From contig NZ_PEBF01000001.1 of the NCBI RefSeq assembly GCF_002742625.1, forward strand, positions 1,426,001-1,490,000: a DNA stretch of 64,000 nucleotides, written 5' to 3'. This DNA is from Caulobacter sp. FWC2 (GTDB lineage: Bacteria > Pseudomonadota > Alphaproteobacteria > Caulobacterales > Caulobacteraceae). Below the pieces are notes generated by a model that saw nothing but the letters and a program-made list of their open reading frames with translations, was not told the origin of the DNA and did no database searches. Shown in pieces: positions 34,282-43,853 of this stretch (position 1 is its first letter; every line of letters starts with the position of its first letter). The translations under genes and the position numbers were made by a program.

Positions 34282-35085
34282 ATGGAACAAGAGGCGTCAA
34301 TCAAGCGCGGCGATGCGGATGCGGACGGAAAACCGTCGGGCAGCCAGACCCTGCTGCGCGGCTTGGACGTGATCGAGGCCGTCGCCAGCGGTCCGATCGC
34401 CCTGACCGAACTGGCCGAGACGCTGGGCCTGACCCGCAGCACCACGCACCGCCTGGCCGCCGCCCTGGTCGACCGGCGGATGCTGACCTTCCGTCCGCGC
34501 GAGGGCTATGCGCTGGGGCCGAAGCTGCTGGAGCTGGGTTACGCCGCTCGCGAGCAGATGCACCTGCCGCAGGTCGCCCGTCCGCACCTGGAGCTGCTGT
34601 CCCATGCGACCAGCGACACCGTCCACCTTGGCATCTTGGAGGGCGATCTGGCCCTCTATCTGGACAAGGTGCCGGGCCGTCGGCGGGTCGAGATCGGCTC
34701 GCGGATCGGCGAGCGCCAGCCGCTGTCGTCGACGGGCCTGGGCAAGGCGCTGATCCTCGACCTGGGCGAAGAACGCTGGAAGCAGCTCTTCACGGCCGAG
34801 ACCGGGCCGCGCGCCCTGGGCCTGCCGGTCTGGCTGGAGCGGATGCGCGGCTACGCCGCCGCCGGCCGCGCCTTCGACCTTGAAGAGAACGAAGACCAGA
34901 TCCGCTGCGTCGCCGCGCCCATCCGGGGCGTCGACGGCCAGACGGTCGGCGCCATCAGCCTCTCCAGCGCCGCGCAGTACATGGACGACGCCCGCATGGA
35001 GGCGCTGTCGGACGATGTCCGCAACACCGCCAACGCCATCAGCCGCGAACTGGGCTGGAGCGAGCGGGCCACACGCAAGAAGTAA
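34282..35085 (+). CDS. IclR-family transcriptional regulator
   Basis: A 267-aa regulator. The N-terminal winged helix ([40 protein letters not shown]) precedes an IclR effector domain ([50 protein letters not shown]). It lies divergent to rhmD and upstream of the rhamnose dehydrogenase gene, so it probably senses L-rhamnose, rhamnonate or the keto-deoxy acid and controls both directions. It takes the place of the AraC-type RhaS/RhaR used in enteric bacteria. Confidence 0.92.
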   Translation: MEQEASIKRGDADADGKPSGSQTLLRGLDVIEAVASGPIALTELAETLGLTRSTTHRLAAALVDRRMLTFRPREGYALGPKLLELGYAAREQMHLPQVARPHLELLSHATSDTVHLGILEGDLALYLDKVPGRRRVEIGSRIGERQPLSSTGLGKALILDLGEERWKQLFTAETGPRALGLPVWLERMRGYAAAGRAFDLEENEDQIRCVAAPIRGVDGQTVGAISLSSAAQYMDDARMEALSDDVRNTANAISRELGWSERATRKK

Positions 35086-35117
35086 CGCGTAACGGGCCAG
35101 CCCCGGGAAGGAAGCCT

Positions 35118-35879
35118 ATGTTGTTGAAGGATAAGGTGGTGCTGGTCACCGGCGCCTCTGGGGGCATCGGCAAGGCCGCGGCCATCGGCTGCGCCCAGCA
35201 CGGCGCCGACGTCGCGATCAACTACCACTCGGACGAGGCGGGCGCGGCGGACGCGGTGCGCGAGATCCAGGCGCTGGGGCGTCGCGCGATCGCCGTGAAG
35301 GGCGATGTGGCCGAGGCCGCTTCCGCCCCGGCCTTCGTCCAGGCGGCGGTCGAGGCGTTCGGCAAGGTCGACGTGTTCGTCAACAATGCCGGCATCTGCC
35401 CGTTCCACAGCTTCCTGGACATGCCGGCCGAGGTCATGGAGCGCACCATGCGGGTCAACCTGCACGGCGCCTATTACATGGTGCAGGCGGCGGCCAACCA
35501 GATGGTCCGCCAAGGTCACGGCGGCGCGATCATCGCCGTCAGCTCGATCAGCGCCCTGGTCGGCGGCGGCATGCAGACGCACTACACCCCGACCAAGGCC
35601 GGCGTGAACTCGCTGATGCAGTCGACCGCCATCGCGCTCGGCCCCTACGGCATCCGCTGCAACGCGGTGCTGCCGGGGACGATCGAGACGGCGATCAACA
35701 AGGAAGACCTCGCCGACCAGAAGAAGCGCGACTACATGGCCGGCCGCATCCCGCTGGGCCGTCTGGGCCAGCCCGACGACCTGGCCGGCCCGATCGTTTT
35801 CCTGGCCTCGGACCTGGCCAAGTACGTCACCGGCGCGGCCCTGCTGGTCGACGGCGGCGCCTTCGTGAACCTGCAATAG
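35118..35879 (+). CDS. L-rhamnose 1-dehydrogenase (SDR)
   Basis: A 253-aa short-chain dehydrogenase. Cofactor motif [15 protein letters not shown], catalytic Ser ([10 protein letters not shown]), and YTPTKAG in place of the common YxASK, and the C-terminal [16 protein letters not shown]. The start [14 protein letters not shown] matches known L-rhamnose dehydrogenases of bacteria and yeasts. It oxidises L-rhamnose to L-rhamnono-1,4-lactone, the entry step of the non-phosphorylating route. The Asn-Tyr-His after beta-2 (INYHSD) allows NADP+ as well as NAD+. 32 bp after the IclR gene. Confidence 0.9.
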   Translation: MLLKDKVVLVTGASGGIGKAAAIGCAQHGADVAINYHSDEAGAADAVREIQALGRRAIAVKGDVAEAASAPAFVQAAVEAFGKVDVFVNNAGICPFHSFLDMPAEVMERTMRVNLHGAYYMVQAAANQMVRQGHGGAIIAVSSISALVGGGMQTHYTPTKAGVNSLMQSTAIALGPYGIRCNAVLPGTIETAINKEDLADQKKRDYMAGRIPLGRLGQPDDLAGPIVFLASDLAKYVTGAALLVDGGAFVNLQ

Positions 35880-35881
35880 CG

Positions 35882-37015
35882 ATGACCATCGTCTCCTCGA
35901 CCACGGACTTTCGGGAGGCGGCGCGTCGTCGCCTGCCGAGGTTCCTGTTCGACTATATCGACGGCGGCGCCTATGCCGAGCGAACCCTGGCGCGCAACGT
36001 CGCCGACCTGGCGGATCTTTCGCTGCGTCAGCGGGTCCTCAAGGACGTCTCGCAGGTCTCGACCAAGGCGACCCTGTTCGGGGTCGAGCAGGCCATGCCG
36101 ATCGCCCTGGCGCCGGTGGGCCTGACAGGCATGTACGCCCGGCGCGGGGAGTGCCAGGCCGCCCGCGCGGCGGCCAAGAAGGGCGTACCGTTCTGCCTGT
36201 CCACCGTCGGCGTCTGCGATGTCGACGAGGTGGCCAGGGCGTCCAGCGCGCCGATCTGGTTCCAGCTCTATGTGTTGCGCGACCGGGCCTTCATGCGCGA
36301 CCTGCTGGCCCGCGCGGCGGGCGCAGGGGCGACGACCCTGGTGTTCACGGTCGACATGCCCGTGCCCGGCGCCCGCTATCGCGACGCCCACTCCGGCATG
36401 AGCGGCCCCAACGCCGCCGCCCGCCGTGTGATGCAGGCGATGTTCAAGCCCAGCTGGGCCTGGGACGTCGGCGTCATGGGCCGTCCCCACACCCTGGGCA
36501 ATGTCGCCCCGGTGCTGGGCGACAACTCCGGGCTGGAAGACTTCATGGGCTGGCTGGGGGCGAACTTCGACCCGTCCATCCAGTGGAAGGACCTGGAGTG
36601 GATCCGCGAGGTCTGGAAGGGCCCGCTGGTTATCAAGGGTGTGCTGGATCCCGAGGACGCCAAGGCCGCCGCCGATATCGGCGCGGACGGCATCGTGGTC
36701 TCCAACCACGGCGGACGGCAGTTGGACGGCGTGCTGTCCTCGGCTCGCGCCCTGCCGGCCATCGCCGAGGCAGTAGGCGACCGGCTGACGGTGCTGGCCG
36801 ACAGCGGCGTACGCTCGGGCCTCGATGTCGTGCGGATGCTGGCCCTGGGCGCGCATGGCGTGCTGCTGGGCCGGGCCTGGGTCTACGCCCTGGCCGCGCG
36901 CGGCGAGGCGGGCGTGACCCAACTGCTGGACCTGTTCGAGAAAGAAATGCGCGTGGCCATGGCCCTGACCGGGGTCAACAGCGTGGCCGAGATCGACCGT
37001 TCGATCCTGGCCTGA
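35882..37015 (+). CDS. lldD: FMN-dependent L-lactate dehydrogenase (alpha-hydroxy-acid oxidase)
   Basis: A 377-aa FMN TIM-barrel enzyme of the LldD family. Visible motifs: [13 protein letters not shown], the FMN-binding [17 protein letters not shown], and [14 protein letters not shown] with the catalytic His, then [19 protein letters not shown]. It oxidises L-lactate to pyruvate and feeds quinones. Two bp separate it from the rhamnose dehydrogenase gene. Its presence is the best sign that the route in this operon makes L-lactate from rhamnose rather than L-lactaldehyde. Confidence 0.9.
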   Translation: MTIVSSTTDFREAARRRLPRFLFDYIDGGAYAERTLARNVADLADLSLRQRVLKDVSQVSTKATLFGVEQAMPIALAPVGLTGMYARRGECQAARAAAKKGVPFCLSTVGVCDVDEVARASSAPIWFQLYVLRDRAFMRDLLARAAGAGATTLVFTVDMPVPGARYRDAHSGMSGPNAAARRVMQAMFKPSWAWDVGVMGRPHTLGNVAPVLGDNSGLEDFMGWLGANFDPSIQWKDLEWIREVWKGPLVIKGVLDPEDAKAAADIGADGIVVSNHGGRQLDGVLSSARALPAIAEAVGDRLTVLADSGVRSGLDVVRMLALGAHGVLLGRAWVYALAARGEAGVTQLLDLFEKEMRVAMALTGVNSVAEIDRSILA

Positions 37016-37049
37016 GCGCCCGCGACAACAAGACGACTGGGAGTAGACG

Positions 37050-39320
37050 ATGAAGCGCGTTCTGATGGCCGGCCTCGCGGCCGCTTGCCTTGCCACATCT
37101 GCATTCGGCCAGCCGATCGACCGCCACGCCCTGGTCAGCCGGCATGACGTCAGGCTGACCGCCGTCGATCCCAGCTCGCCGTTGATGGTCGGGAACGGCC
37201 AGATCGGTTTCACCGCCGACATCACCGGCCTGCAGACCTTCCCCGAGGCCTACAGCAAGATCGCGCCGCTGCTGACCGAGGCCCAGTGGGCCTGGCACGC
37301 CTTCCCCAATCCGAACCATTACACCTATGCCGACGGCACGGTTCCGATCGACGTGAGAGGCAGCAAGCAGCCCTACGCCTACATGGCCGACTGGAACGAG
37401 GGCGAGAAGCGTCCGGCCCTGCTGTGGCTGCGCGAGAACCCGCACCGCTTCTCGCTGGGCCGGGTGGCGCTGGACCTGCGCGACAAGGCCGGCAAGCCCG
37501 CCAGGTTCGAGGACCTGAAACAGACCGAGCAGACGCTGGACCTGTGGACCGGCATCCTGACCAGCCGCTTCACCTATGACGGCGAGACCGTGACGGTGCG
37601 CACGCGGGTGCATCCGACGCTGGACATGATCGTGGTCGACGTAGACTCCGCGCTGGTCGAGCAGGGCCGTCTGAAGCTGTCGGTGAAGTTCCCAGGCGTC
37701 TCCAAGACCCTCAACCCAGACCCGTCGGACTGGGATCATCCGGAACTGCACACCACCAAGGTGACCGGCGAGGGCGCGACCCGCCTCGACGTCTCGCGCC
37801 AACTGGACGAGACCCGCTACGTCGCCGCCTTGCAGGCCGACCGCGCGGTCGACTTCACGGCCGCCGGCCCGCACGCCTTCGTCGTCGCGCCCAAGGCCAA
37901 GGGGCGGGCCCTGGGGCTGGAAGTCGCCTTCTCGCGTGCGCCGCTGCCGAAGCAACTGCCGACCGTCACCCTCGCCGACCAGGCCACGCGGGCGCATTGG
38001 AAGCGCTACTGGACGCAGGGCGCGGCCGTCGACTTCTCGGGCAGCACCGACCCGCGCGCGGCCGAGCTGGAGCGCCGCGTGGTGCTGTCGCAGTACCTGA
38101 TGGCCTTGAACGGCGCGGGCGAGGTTCCGCCGCAGGAGGAGGGGCTGTTCTCCAATAGCTGGAACGGCAAGTTCCACCTCGAGATGCACGCCTGGCACGC
38201 GGGCCATTTCGCCCTGTGGAACAAGCCTGAGTACCTTGAGCGCAGCCTGCCCTGGTATGTGAGCCACCTGAAGGACGCCAAGGCTCGCGCCGCCAGTCAC
38301 GGGGTGAAGGGCGCCTGGTGGCCGAAGATGGTTGGACCCGACGGTGTCGACAGCCCCAGCAAGGTCTCGCCCTTCATCATGTGGCAGCAGCCGCATCCGA
38401 TCTGGATGTCCGAGCTGATCTGGCGCGACAAGCCGACCAAGGCGACCCTGGCCAAGTACGGCCAACTGGTTTCCGAGACCGCCGACCTGCTGGCCAGCTT
38501 CCCGCACAAGGACGACAGGGGCCGCTTCATCCTGGGGCCGCCGATCATCCCGGTGCAGGAGAACTACGATCCGCTGACCACCTTCAACCCGGCCTTCGAG
38601 CTGGAATACTATCGCTGGGGCCTGGAGAAGGCCCAGCAGTGGCGCACGCGCGCCGGCCTCAAGCGCAAGCCCGAGTGGGACGCGGTGATCAAGGGCCTGG
38701 CCCCGCTGGCGACCAAGGACGGCCTCTACCTTCCGGCCGAGTCCGGGCCGGACTTCTGGAAGGTGGCCAAGAGCGCCGCCTGCTCCAAGCACGCCGTCGA
38801 TCCCAAGTGCATGAACCGCGACCACCCCTCGTTCCTGATGGCCTACGGCCTGATCCCGGGGAAGGCCGACCCGGAGACCATGCGGCGCACGCTGCGGGCC
38901 GTGGAAACCGACTGGGACCTGCGCCAGACCTGGGGCTGGGACTATCCGATGGTCGCCATGACCGCCGCGCGTCTGGGCGAGCCGGACAAGGCCGTCGACT
39001 GGCTGTTCTACGAGGCCAAGAACAACAAGTTCGGCGTCTCGGGCATGACGCCCCGCGTGCACCAGGACGAACACGCCCAAGCCTTCGTGCCCTCTACCGT
39101 GGTGTCGGGTGGCCAGATCGTGCCGGCGGGCGAGGCGGTGGGGCCTGACGGCCCGGGCTATCGCCGCGCGGCCGAGACCTATTTCCCGTCGAACGGCTCG
39201 CTGCTGGCGGCCGTGGCGATGATGGCGGGGGGCTGGGACGGCTCCAAGGGGCCGACGCCGGGCTTCCCGAAGGACGGCAAGTGGACGGTGAAGGCCGAGG
39301 GCTTCAAGCCGTTGCCGTAG
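37050..39320 (+). CDS. Uncharacterised secreted six-hairpin-glycosidase-like protein
   Basis: A 756-aa protein with a Sec signal peptide (about 1-21, ending SAFGQ). I do not recognise a defined family. An N-terminal beta-rich region (MVGNGQIGFTADITGL, then RFTYDGETVTVRTRVHPTLD) and a helical C-terminal part (RRVVLSQYLMALNGAGEVPP, HLEMHAWHAGHFALWNKPEYL, GWDYPMVAMTAARLGEPDKA) match the layout of GH65/GH95-like enzymes: beta-sandwich plus (alpha/alpha)6 barrel. Many Trp and acidic residues fit a glycan site. It is co-directional with lldD (34 bp gap) in the rhamnose operon, so it may act on rhamnogalacturonan side chains. Catalytic residues not assigned. Confidence 0.7.
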   Translation: MKRVLMAGLAAACLATSAFGQPIDRHALVSRHDVRLTAVDPSSPLMVGNGQIGFTADITGLQTFPEAYSKIAPLLTEAQWAWHAFPNPNHYTYADGTVPIDVRGSKQPYAYMADWNEGEKRPALLWLRENPHRFSLGRVALDLRDKAGKPARFEDLKQTEQTLDLWTGILTSRFTYDGETVTVRTRVHPTLDMIVVDVDSALVEQGRLKLSVKFPGVSKTLNPDPSDWDHPELHTTKVTGEGATRLDVSRQLDETRYVAALQADRAVDFTAAGPHAFVVAPKAKGRALGLEVAFSRAPLPKQLPTVTLADQATRAHWKRYWTQGAAVDFSGSTDPRAAELERRVVLSQYLMALNGAGEVPPQEEGLFSNSWNGKFHLEMHAWHAGHFALWNKPEYLERSLPWYVSHLKDAKARAASHGVKGAWWPKMVGPDGVDSPSKVSPFIMWQQPHPIWMSELIWRDKPTKATLAKYGQLVSETADLLASFPHKDDRGRFILGPPIIPVQENYDPLTTFNPAFELEYYRWGLEKAQQWRTRAGLKRKPEWDAVIKGLAPLATKDGLYLPAESGPDFWKVAKSAACSKHAVDPKCMNRDHPSFLMAYGLIPGKADPETMRRTLRAVETDWDLRQTWGWDYPMVAMTAARLGEPDKAVDWLFYEAKNNKFGVSGMTPRVHQDEHAQAFVPSTVVSGGQIVPAGEAVGPDGPGYRRAAETYFPSNGSLLAAVAMMAGGWDGSKGPTPGFPKDGKWTVKAEGFKPLP

Positions 39321-39336
39321 CCTCCACCACCGATCT

Positions 39337-39448
39337 CCCCGGCGAATGCCGGGGCCCAGATCGTAGGGCTGTGAAGCTCACGCAAAACGCCCGCGTTCCT
39401 GACTGGGACGCGGGCTCTCTTGCATCTGGATCCCGGCATTCGCCGGGA
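39337..39448. repeat. Nested inverted-repeat element between convergent genes
   Basis: The 25-base outer arms at 39337-39361 and 39424-39448 match as inverted repeats at 22 positions. The left arm is itself a hairpin (CCCCGGC-GAAT-GCCGGGG). Between them lies another hairpin at 39389-39415 (GCCCGCGTTCC / GGGACGCGGGC). It fills the junction between the 756-aa gene and the pectate lyase gene. This looks like an intergenic palindromic repeat of the type dispersed in Caulobacter genomes and may act as a bidirectional terminator. Confidence 0.75.
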
Positions 39449-39459
39449 AGAACGGGTGG

Positions 39460-40902
39460 TTAGCGGACCAGACCGTTCACGTACTCTTCGATGTTCGTAT
39501 AGCCGTTGCCATCGCGATCCTTGGCGGCATCCGAGGCGTCCTTCGGGTTTAGCTTGTGCGCCGTCTCCCAGGCGTCGGGCATGCCGTCGCCGTCGCTGTC
39601 CTTGAGCGCGGCGGTCGAGGCGGCTTCGAACCAGCCGCCGACCTCTTTCTGGCTGTTGATGATCTTGCCGGTGCGGTCGACCACGCTCTTGACCACGCGG
39701 GCGTCGATCGGGTCGCGCTTGCGCGAGGCGCCGGCCTTGGCCAGCACCGCCTTGTAGGCGTCGGGCGCGCTTTGGGTGACGACGGCGCCGAACGCGAAGG
39801 GCGTGTCGACCACGTGTTCGCCGGGAGCGTTGGACGAGGCCAGGACCAGGGTCTTCTGATCGGCGACCAGCTTGTCGTCCATGTAGTTGCCGGCGAAGTG
39901 GGTCAGGCCGCTCTTGTTGCGAATGTAGAGCGCAAGGGGGCCGCCGGTGTTGGCGCCCTGGATGTAGTAGTTGCTCACGAAGTTGGAGTGGGTGGTCGAG
40001 TTGGTGTTGAGGTCCTCTCCTGCCGCGAACTTCGAGGCATTGTCGGGACGGCCGTAGAACGGGTCCATCGAATAGCCGCGGCTGACGCCCGGCTCCCAGT
40101 TGTAGAAGTCCGTCGTGGCGCCCTGGCCCCAGTTGTAGAAGACGTTGTTGCGGAAATCCAAGGTGATGCCCTCGGCGTCGTCCTTCGCGCCGGCGTAGTT
40201 GCCGATGCGGGGCATCCGCGCCTCGTGGTGGGCCCACAGATTGTGGTGGAAGCTGTATTTGGCGCCGAACGAGCCCTGGATCAGGCTGCCATAGCCGTGC
40301 TCGCCCTTCTCGTGGATCGAGTGGTTCAGGCTCTCGGCGATCAGCGACCACTGGATCGTGACATTGGTCAGGTGCTTGACCTCGGGCGTGACCTTCTGGG
40401 TGACCGACAGGCTCTCGTCGATCGACCAGCCCGACGAGATGTGGTCGAGGATGATGTCCGAGCCGCCGCCCAGCGATATGGAATCGTACTCCTTGCCGGC
40501 CACGTCGCCGACGCGGACGCGCAGGTAGCGGACGATCACGTGGTTGGCGTGGATCAGGAACTGGGCGTCACGAAGGGTGATCCCATAGCCAGGCGACGTC
40601 TGGCCGGCGATGGTGATGTGGTCGTTGGCGATCTTCAGGTCGCTCTTCAGGCGGATCACGCCGCCGACGTCGAACACCACGATGCGCGGACCGTCGGCCT
40701 CGACGGCGGCGCGCAGCGAGCCGGGGCCTGAATCATTCAGGTTGGTGACCTTGATCACCTTGCCGCCACGGCCGCCCTCGGCGAAACGGCCGAAGCCTTC
40801 CGCGCCCGGAAACGCCAGCGGCTTGCCCGTCTCAGCCGCCATCGCTGAATTGGTAACTCCAGCGAGAAGGCCAGCAAAAACAAACGCCTTTTGCCAGTTC
40901 AT
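39460..40902 (-). CDS. Pectate lyase with C-terminal calcium-binding repeats
   Basis: A 480-aa secreted right-handed beta-helix protein. The Sec signal (ending AMAAE) is followed by FPGAEGFGRFAEGGRGG, then NDSGPGSLRAAVEADGPRIV and VRYLRVRVGD, HHNLWAHHEARMPRIG and NNVFYNWG, all typical of PL1-type pectate lyases. It would cleave polygalacturonate by beta-elimination. The C-terminus has two EF-hand/thrombospondin-3-like calcium loops (DSDGDGMPDAWE, DRDGNGYTNIEEY). I choose ATG 40902, since GAGG lies 8 bp upstream; the in-frame ATG 40908 would be only 2 bp from it. Confidence 0.88.
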   Translation of the reverse strand: MNWQKAFVFAGLLAGVTNSAMAAETGKPLAFPGAEGFGRFAEGGRGGKVIKVTNLNDSGPGSLRAAVEADGPRIVVFDVGGVIRLKSDLKIANDHITIAGQTSPGYGITLRDAQFLIHANHVIVRYLRVRVGDVAGKEYDSISLGGGSDIILDHISSGWSIDESLSVTQKVTPEVKHLTNVTIQWSLIAESLNHSIHEKGEHGYGSLIQGSFGAKYSFHHNLWAHHEARMPRIGNYAGAKDDAEGITLDFRNNVFYNWGQGATTDFYNWEPGVSRGYSMDPFYGRPDNASKFAAGEDLNTNSTTHSNFVSNYYIQGANTGGPLALYIRNKSGLTHFAGNYMDDKLVADQKTLVLASSNAPGEHVVDTPFAFGAVVTQSAPDAYKAVLAKAGASRKRDPIDARVVKSVVDRTGKIINSQKEVGGWFEAASTAALKDSDGDGMPDAWETAHKLNPKDASDAAKDRDGNGYTNIEEYVNGLVR

Positions 40903-40955
40903 GGTCATTTCCTCGTTTCACCTAGTTAGCCGGATGCGCTGAAAACGCATCGGAT

Positions 40956-40966
40956 TGGTAATACCA
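40956..40966. promoter_or_regulatory. Perfect TGGTA-A-TACCA palindrome at the pectate lyase promoter
   Basis: TGGTAATACCA is a perfect 11-bp palindrome with the TGGT-N3-ACCA form also seen at 24752-24762. It lies 54 bp upstream of the pectate lyase start and 110 bp upstream of the divergent receptor start. A FadR-subfamily GntR protein such as those at 21432 or 27169 is the likely binder. Confidence 0.6.
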
Positions 40967-41042
40967 GAGTTGCAGCTTTTCGCGTTCTGTTGCAAGGTGT
41001 GGGTAACAGTTCCACATTCTGATATTTTGTGGAGCATCAAAC

Positions 41043-41054
41043 GACACCGGTATC
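41043..41054. promoter_or_regulatory. LacI-type palindrome upstream of the second receptor
   Basis: GACACCGGTATC is nearly palindromic around a central CCGG and lies 22 bp before the receptor ATG, directly followed by a second such site (AACCGGTT at 41056-41063). Its exact reverse complement occurs upstream of the third receptor (52219-52230). Confidence 0.6.
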
Positions 41055-41076
41055 AAACCGGTTGAGGGGAGAAACC

Positions 41077-43770
41077 ATGACCTCGGCCAAATTTCGCAAA
41101 AGCCTGATGGCCAGCGGCGCCTTCGCCGTGTCGCTGCTCGCCGCCGCCGGTGCGCACGCCCAGACCGCGCCCGCGCCCGCCGCCGAAGGGGCCTCTGAAG
41201 TCGAGCAGATCGTCGTCACGGGCTACCGCTCCAGCCTTAGCAAGGCCCTGGGCGTCAAGCGCACCAGCATCGGCGCCGTCGACGCGATCCTGGCCGAGGA
41301 TATCGCGGCCTTCCCGGACCAGAACCTGGCCGAGGCCATCCAGCGCCTGCCGGGCGTCACCATCGACCGCGTCGGCGGCGAAGGTCACCAGATCACCGTC
41401 CGCGGCCTGAACGCCGACTTCACCCGCGTCCGCATCAACGGTGTGGAAGCCATCGCCACGGGCGGCGGCAACCGCAGCCGCGGCTTCGACTTCAACGTCT
41501 TCGCCTCGGAGCTGTTCAACAGCATCACGGTGCGCAAGACCCAGTCGGCCGACATCTCGGAAGGCTCGCTGGGCGCCACGGTCGACCTGCAGAGCGGTCG
41601 CCCGTTCGACTACAAGGGCTTCAAAGCCGCAGCCTCGGCCGAGGGCAGCCTCAACAGCATCACCGATCGCGTCCTGCCGCGCGTCGCCGGCCTGCTGAGC
41701 TGGTCCAACCCCGACCAGACCTTCGGCGTCCTGGCCTCGGTAGCCTATTCCAAGCGCCAGCCGGTGGCCGAGGGCTTCAACACCACGCGCTGGCAAGGCG
41801 CCGATACGACCGACAATTTCGCCAGCTGCAGCAAGTGCGCGACGCCGGACGAACTGGCCAAGGTGCAGAATGCCTTCTACCCGCGTATCCCGCGCTACAC
41901 CGCCTCGAAGATCGACTCCGAGCGTCTGGGCGTCACCTTCTCGACCCAATGGCGTCCGAACGCGAAGTCGGAGCTGTCGCTGGACGTCCTGTATTCGGAC
42001 CTCAACCAGTTCACCGAGAGCCCGAACCTCGAGGCCATCTCGTTCAGCCGCTCGAACGCTGCCGGCGTCGGCGCGACGATCGTCCGCGACTACGCGCTCA
42101 ACGACCGCAATACCTTCACCTACGGCGTGTTCGACAAGGTCGACGTCCGTTCGGAGAACGGCACCCAGCGCGACCACACGACCTTCACCCAGGTGACCCT
42201 GGCCGGGAAGTACGAGTTCACCGATCGCCTGCGCGGCCAGGTTCGCGTCGGCGTGGCCAATTCCGACTACCGCATGCCCGAGCAGATCTCGTTCCAGCTC
42301 GATCGCAACGACGTCAACGGCTACGTCTATGACGCCCGCGCCAACGACCGCACGCCGATCATCACCTACGGCTTCGACGTCGCCAATCCGGCCAATTTCA
42401 CCCTGACCGAGATGCGCTCGCGCGAGAGCACGGCGCTGAACATCGTGCGCACCGTCAACGGCGCGCTGGAGTTCGACGTCGACGAGCACCTGAAGCTGCG
42501 GGGCGGCGTCGACGCCCAGCAGTACGTGGTCAAGTATCGCGACGCGAGCCGTAACCAGACCCTCACCGGCGCCAACCAGATCGTCGGCGTCGGCGCGTTC
42601 TCGAAGGTCGTCTCGTTCGGCCGCGACTTCCCGTTCCCCGGCGGTGACCGCAGCTACGTGGTGGCCGACATCGACAAGGCCGTCGCCTACACCAAGCTGC
42701 TCAGCTATCCGCTGATCGTGCAGACGGGCGACACCCGCGACGTGTCCGAAGACGACCTGAGCGGCTTCGGCCAGGCGGTGGTCGACGCGACCATCTTCGG
42801 CGGCATGCCGCTGCGCTCGGACTTCGGCTTCCGCGTGGCCCACACCAGGGTCACGGCCGGCGGCTTCGTGAACAACAACACCAACTACGTCACGATGAAG
42901 AACGACTACACGGACGTTCTGCCATCGATGAACATCACGCTGGAGCCGCGTGACAACTTCATCCTGCGCGGCGGCATCGCCAAGGTCATGGCCCGCCCGA
43001 CCCTGGGCAGCCTGACGCCGGGTGGTTCGGTCAGCGCCACGACCCGCACGGTCAACTTCGGCAATCCGGACCTGGAGCCGTTCCGGGCGACCAACTTCGA
43101 CCTGGCGGCCGAGTGGTACTTCGCGTCGGAGTCGCTGCTGTCGGTGGCGGTCTTCTACAAGAAGATCGACAGCTTCATCGCCAGCCAGACCAGCCGCGCC
43201 GTCTACAACACGCTGGGCCTGCCGGAGAGCATCATCACCAGCGCCGGGGCGGTGGGCTCGGACATCTTCGACGTGACCCGGCCCTACAACGGCGACGGCG
43301 GCTGGCTGAAGGGCGTCGAGTTCCAGTACCAGCAACCGTTCAACTTCCTGCCCGACTATCTGCGCGGCTTCGGCTTCATCGGCAACTTCACCTATGTCGA
43401 CTCGAACGTGAACTACGGCACCAAGGACAAGCCGAACTACAACACGCTGACGGGGCAATCGAAAACCACGGCCAACGCCACCCTCTATTTCGAACGCGGC
43501 AAGTTCAGCGCCCGCACCTCGCTGGCCAGGCGCTCGAAGTTCCTGACGGCCTTCCCAGGCTCAAACGGCAACAACATGGGCGGCACCCACGGCAGCACGT
43601 ACTACGACTTCTCGTCGAGCTATAAGCTGCGGGACAACTTCGTCATCACCCTGGAAGGCATCAACCTGGGCGACAAGTTCACCGACGCCTATGTCGACAC
43701 CGCCGACCGGGTCAGCGACTACCGTCACACCGGCCGCGAGATCCTGCTGGGCGTCCGCTGGACCTACTGA
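41077..43770 (+). CDS. TonB-dependent receptor (Xanthomonas/Caulobacter type)
   Basis: An 897-aa outer-membrane receptor. The Sec signal (ending AGAHAQ) is followed by a TonB-box-like segment (EVEQIVVTGYRSSLSKAL), a plug with DQNLAEAIQRLPGVTIDR and RGFDFNVFASELF, and a barrel ending in a C-terminal Tyr (LLGVRWTY). This matches the subfamily usually tied to plant-glycan oligosaccharide uptake. ATG 41077 is preceded by GAGGGGAG; the upstream ATG 41029 would add 16 unlikely residues. It is divergent from the pectate lyase and followed by oligogalacturonate lyase, so galacturonides are the likely cargo. Confidence 0.92.
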   Translation: MTSAKFRKSLMASGAFAVSLLAAAGAHAQTAPAPAAEGASEVEQIVVTGYRSSLSKALGVKRTSIGAVDAILAEDIAAFPDQNLAEAIQRLPGVTIDRVGGEGHQITVRGLNADFTRVRINGVEAIATGGGNRSRGFDFNVFASELFNSITVRKTQSADISEGSLGATVDLQSGRPFDYKGFKAAASAEGSLNSITDRVLPRVAGLLSWSNPDQTFGVLASVAYSKRQPVAEGFNTTRWQGADTTDNFASCSKCATPDELAKVQNAFYPRIPRYTASKIDSERLGVTFSTQWRPNAKSELSLDVLYSDLNQFTESPNLEAISFSRSNAAGVGATIVRDYALNDRNTFTYGVFDKVDVRSENGTQRDHTTFTQVTLAGKYEFTDRLRGQVRVGVANSDYRMPEQISFQLDRNDVNGYVYDARANDRTPIITYGFDVANPANFTLTEMRSRESTALNIVRTVNGALEFDVDEHLKLRGGVDAQQYVVKYRDASRNQTLTGANQIVGVGAFSKVVSFGRDFPFPGGDRSYVVADIDKAVAYTKLLSYPLIVQTGDTRDVSEDDLSGFGQAVVDATIFGGMPLRSDFGFRVAHTRVTAGGFVNNNTNYVTMKNDYTDVLPSMNITLEPRDNFILRGGIAKVMARPTLGSLTPGGSVSATTRTVNFGNPDLEPFRATNFDLAAEWYFASESLLSVAVFYKKIDSFIASQTSRAVYNTLGLPESIITSAGAVGSDIFDVTRPYNGDGGWLKGVEFQYQQPFNFLPDYLRGFGFIGNFTYVDSNVNYGTKDKPNYNTLTGQSKTTANATLYFERGKFSARTSLARRSKFLTAFPGSNGNNMGGTHGSTYYDFSSSYKLRDNFVITLEGINLGDKFTDAYVDTADRVSDYRHTGREILLGVRWTY

Positions 43771-43799
43771 CCGCTTTCTTCTTTCTAGGCCTCCTCCTA

Positions 43800-43842
43800 G
43801 GGCCTGGGGCGGTCCTTTCCCCGCCCCAGGCCCATCTTTTTG
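43800..43842 (+). terminator. Rho-independent terminator after the second receptor
   Basis: A 13-bp perfect stem, GGGCCTGGGGCGG / CCGCCCCAGGCCC, with an 8-nt loop is followed by ATCTTTTTGG. It ends about 12 bp before the GTG of the oligogalacturonate lyase gene. Confidence 0.88.
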
Positions 43843-43853
43843 GAGCATTCGAC

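Noticed and set aside
40850..40861. TTGGTAACTCCA as another GntR operator
   Set aside because: It lies within the pectate lyase signal-peptide codons and the right arm is poor; probably chance.
41053..43458. Long minus-strand open frame opposite the second receptor
   Set aside because: Same reason: repetitive antisense composition and a well-supported receptor on the plus strand.
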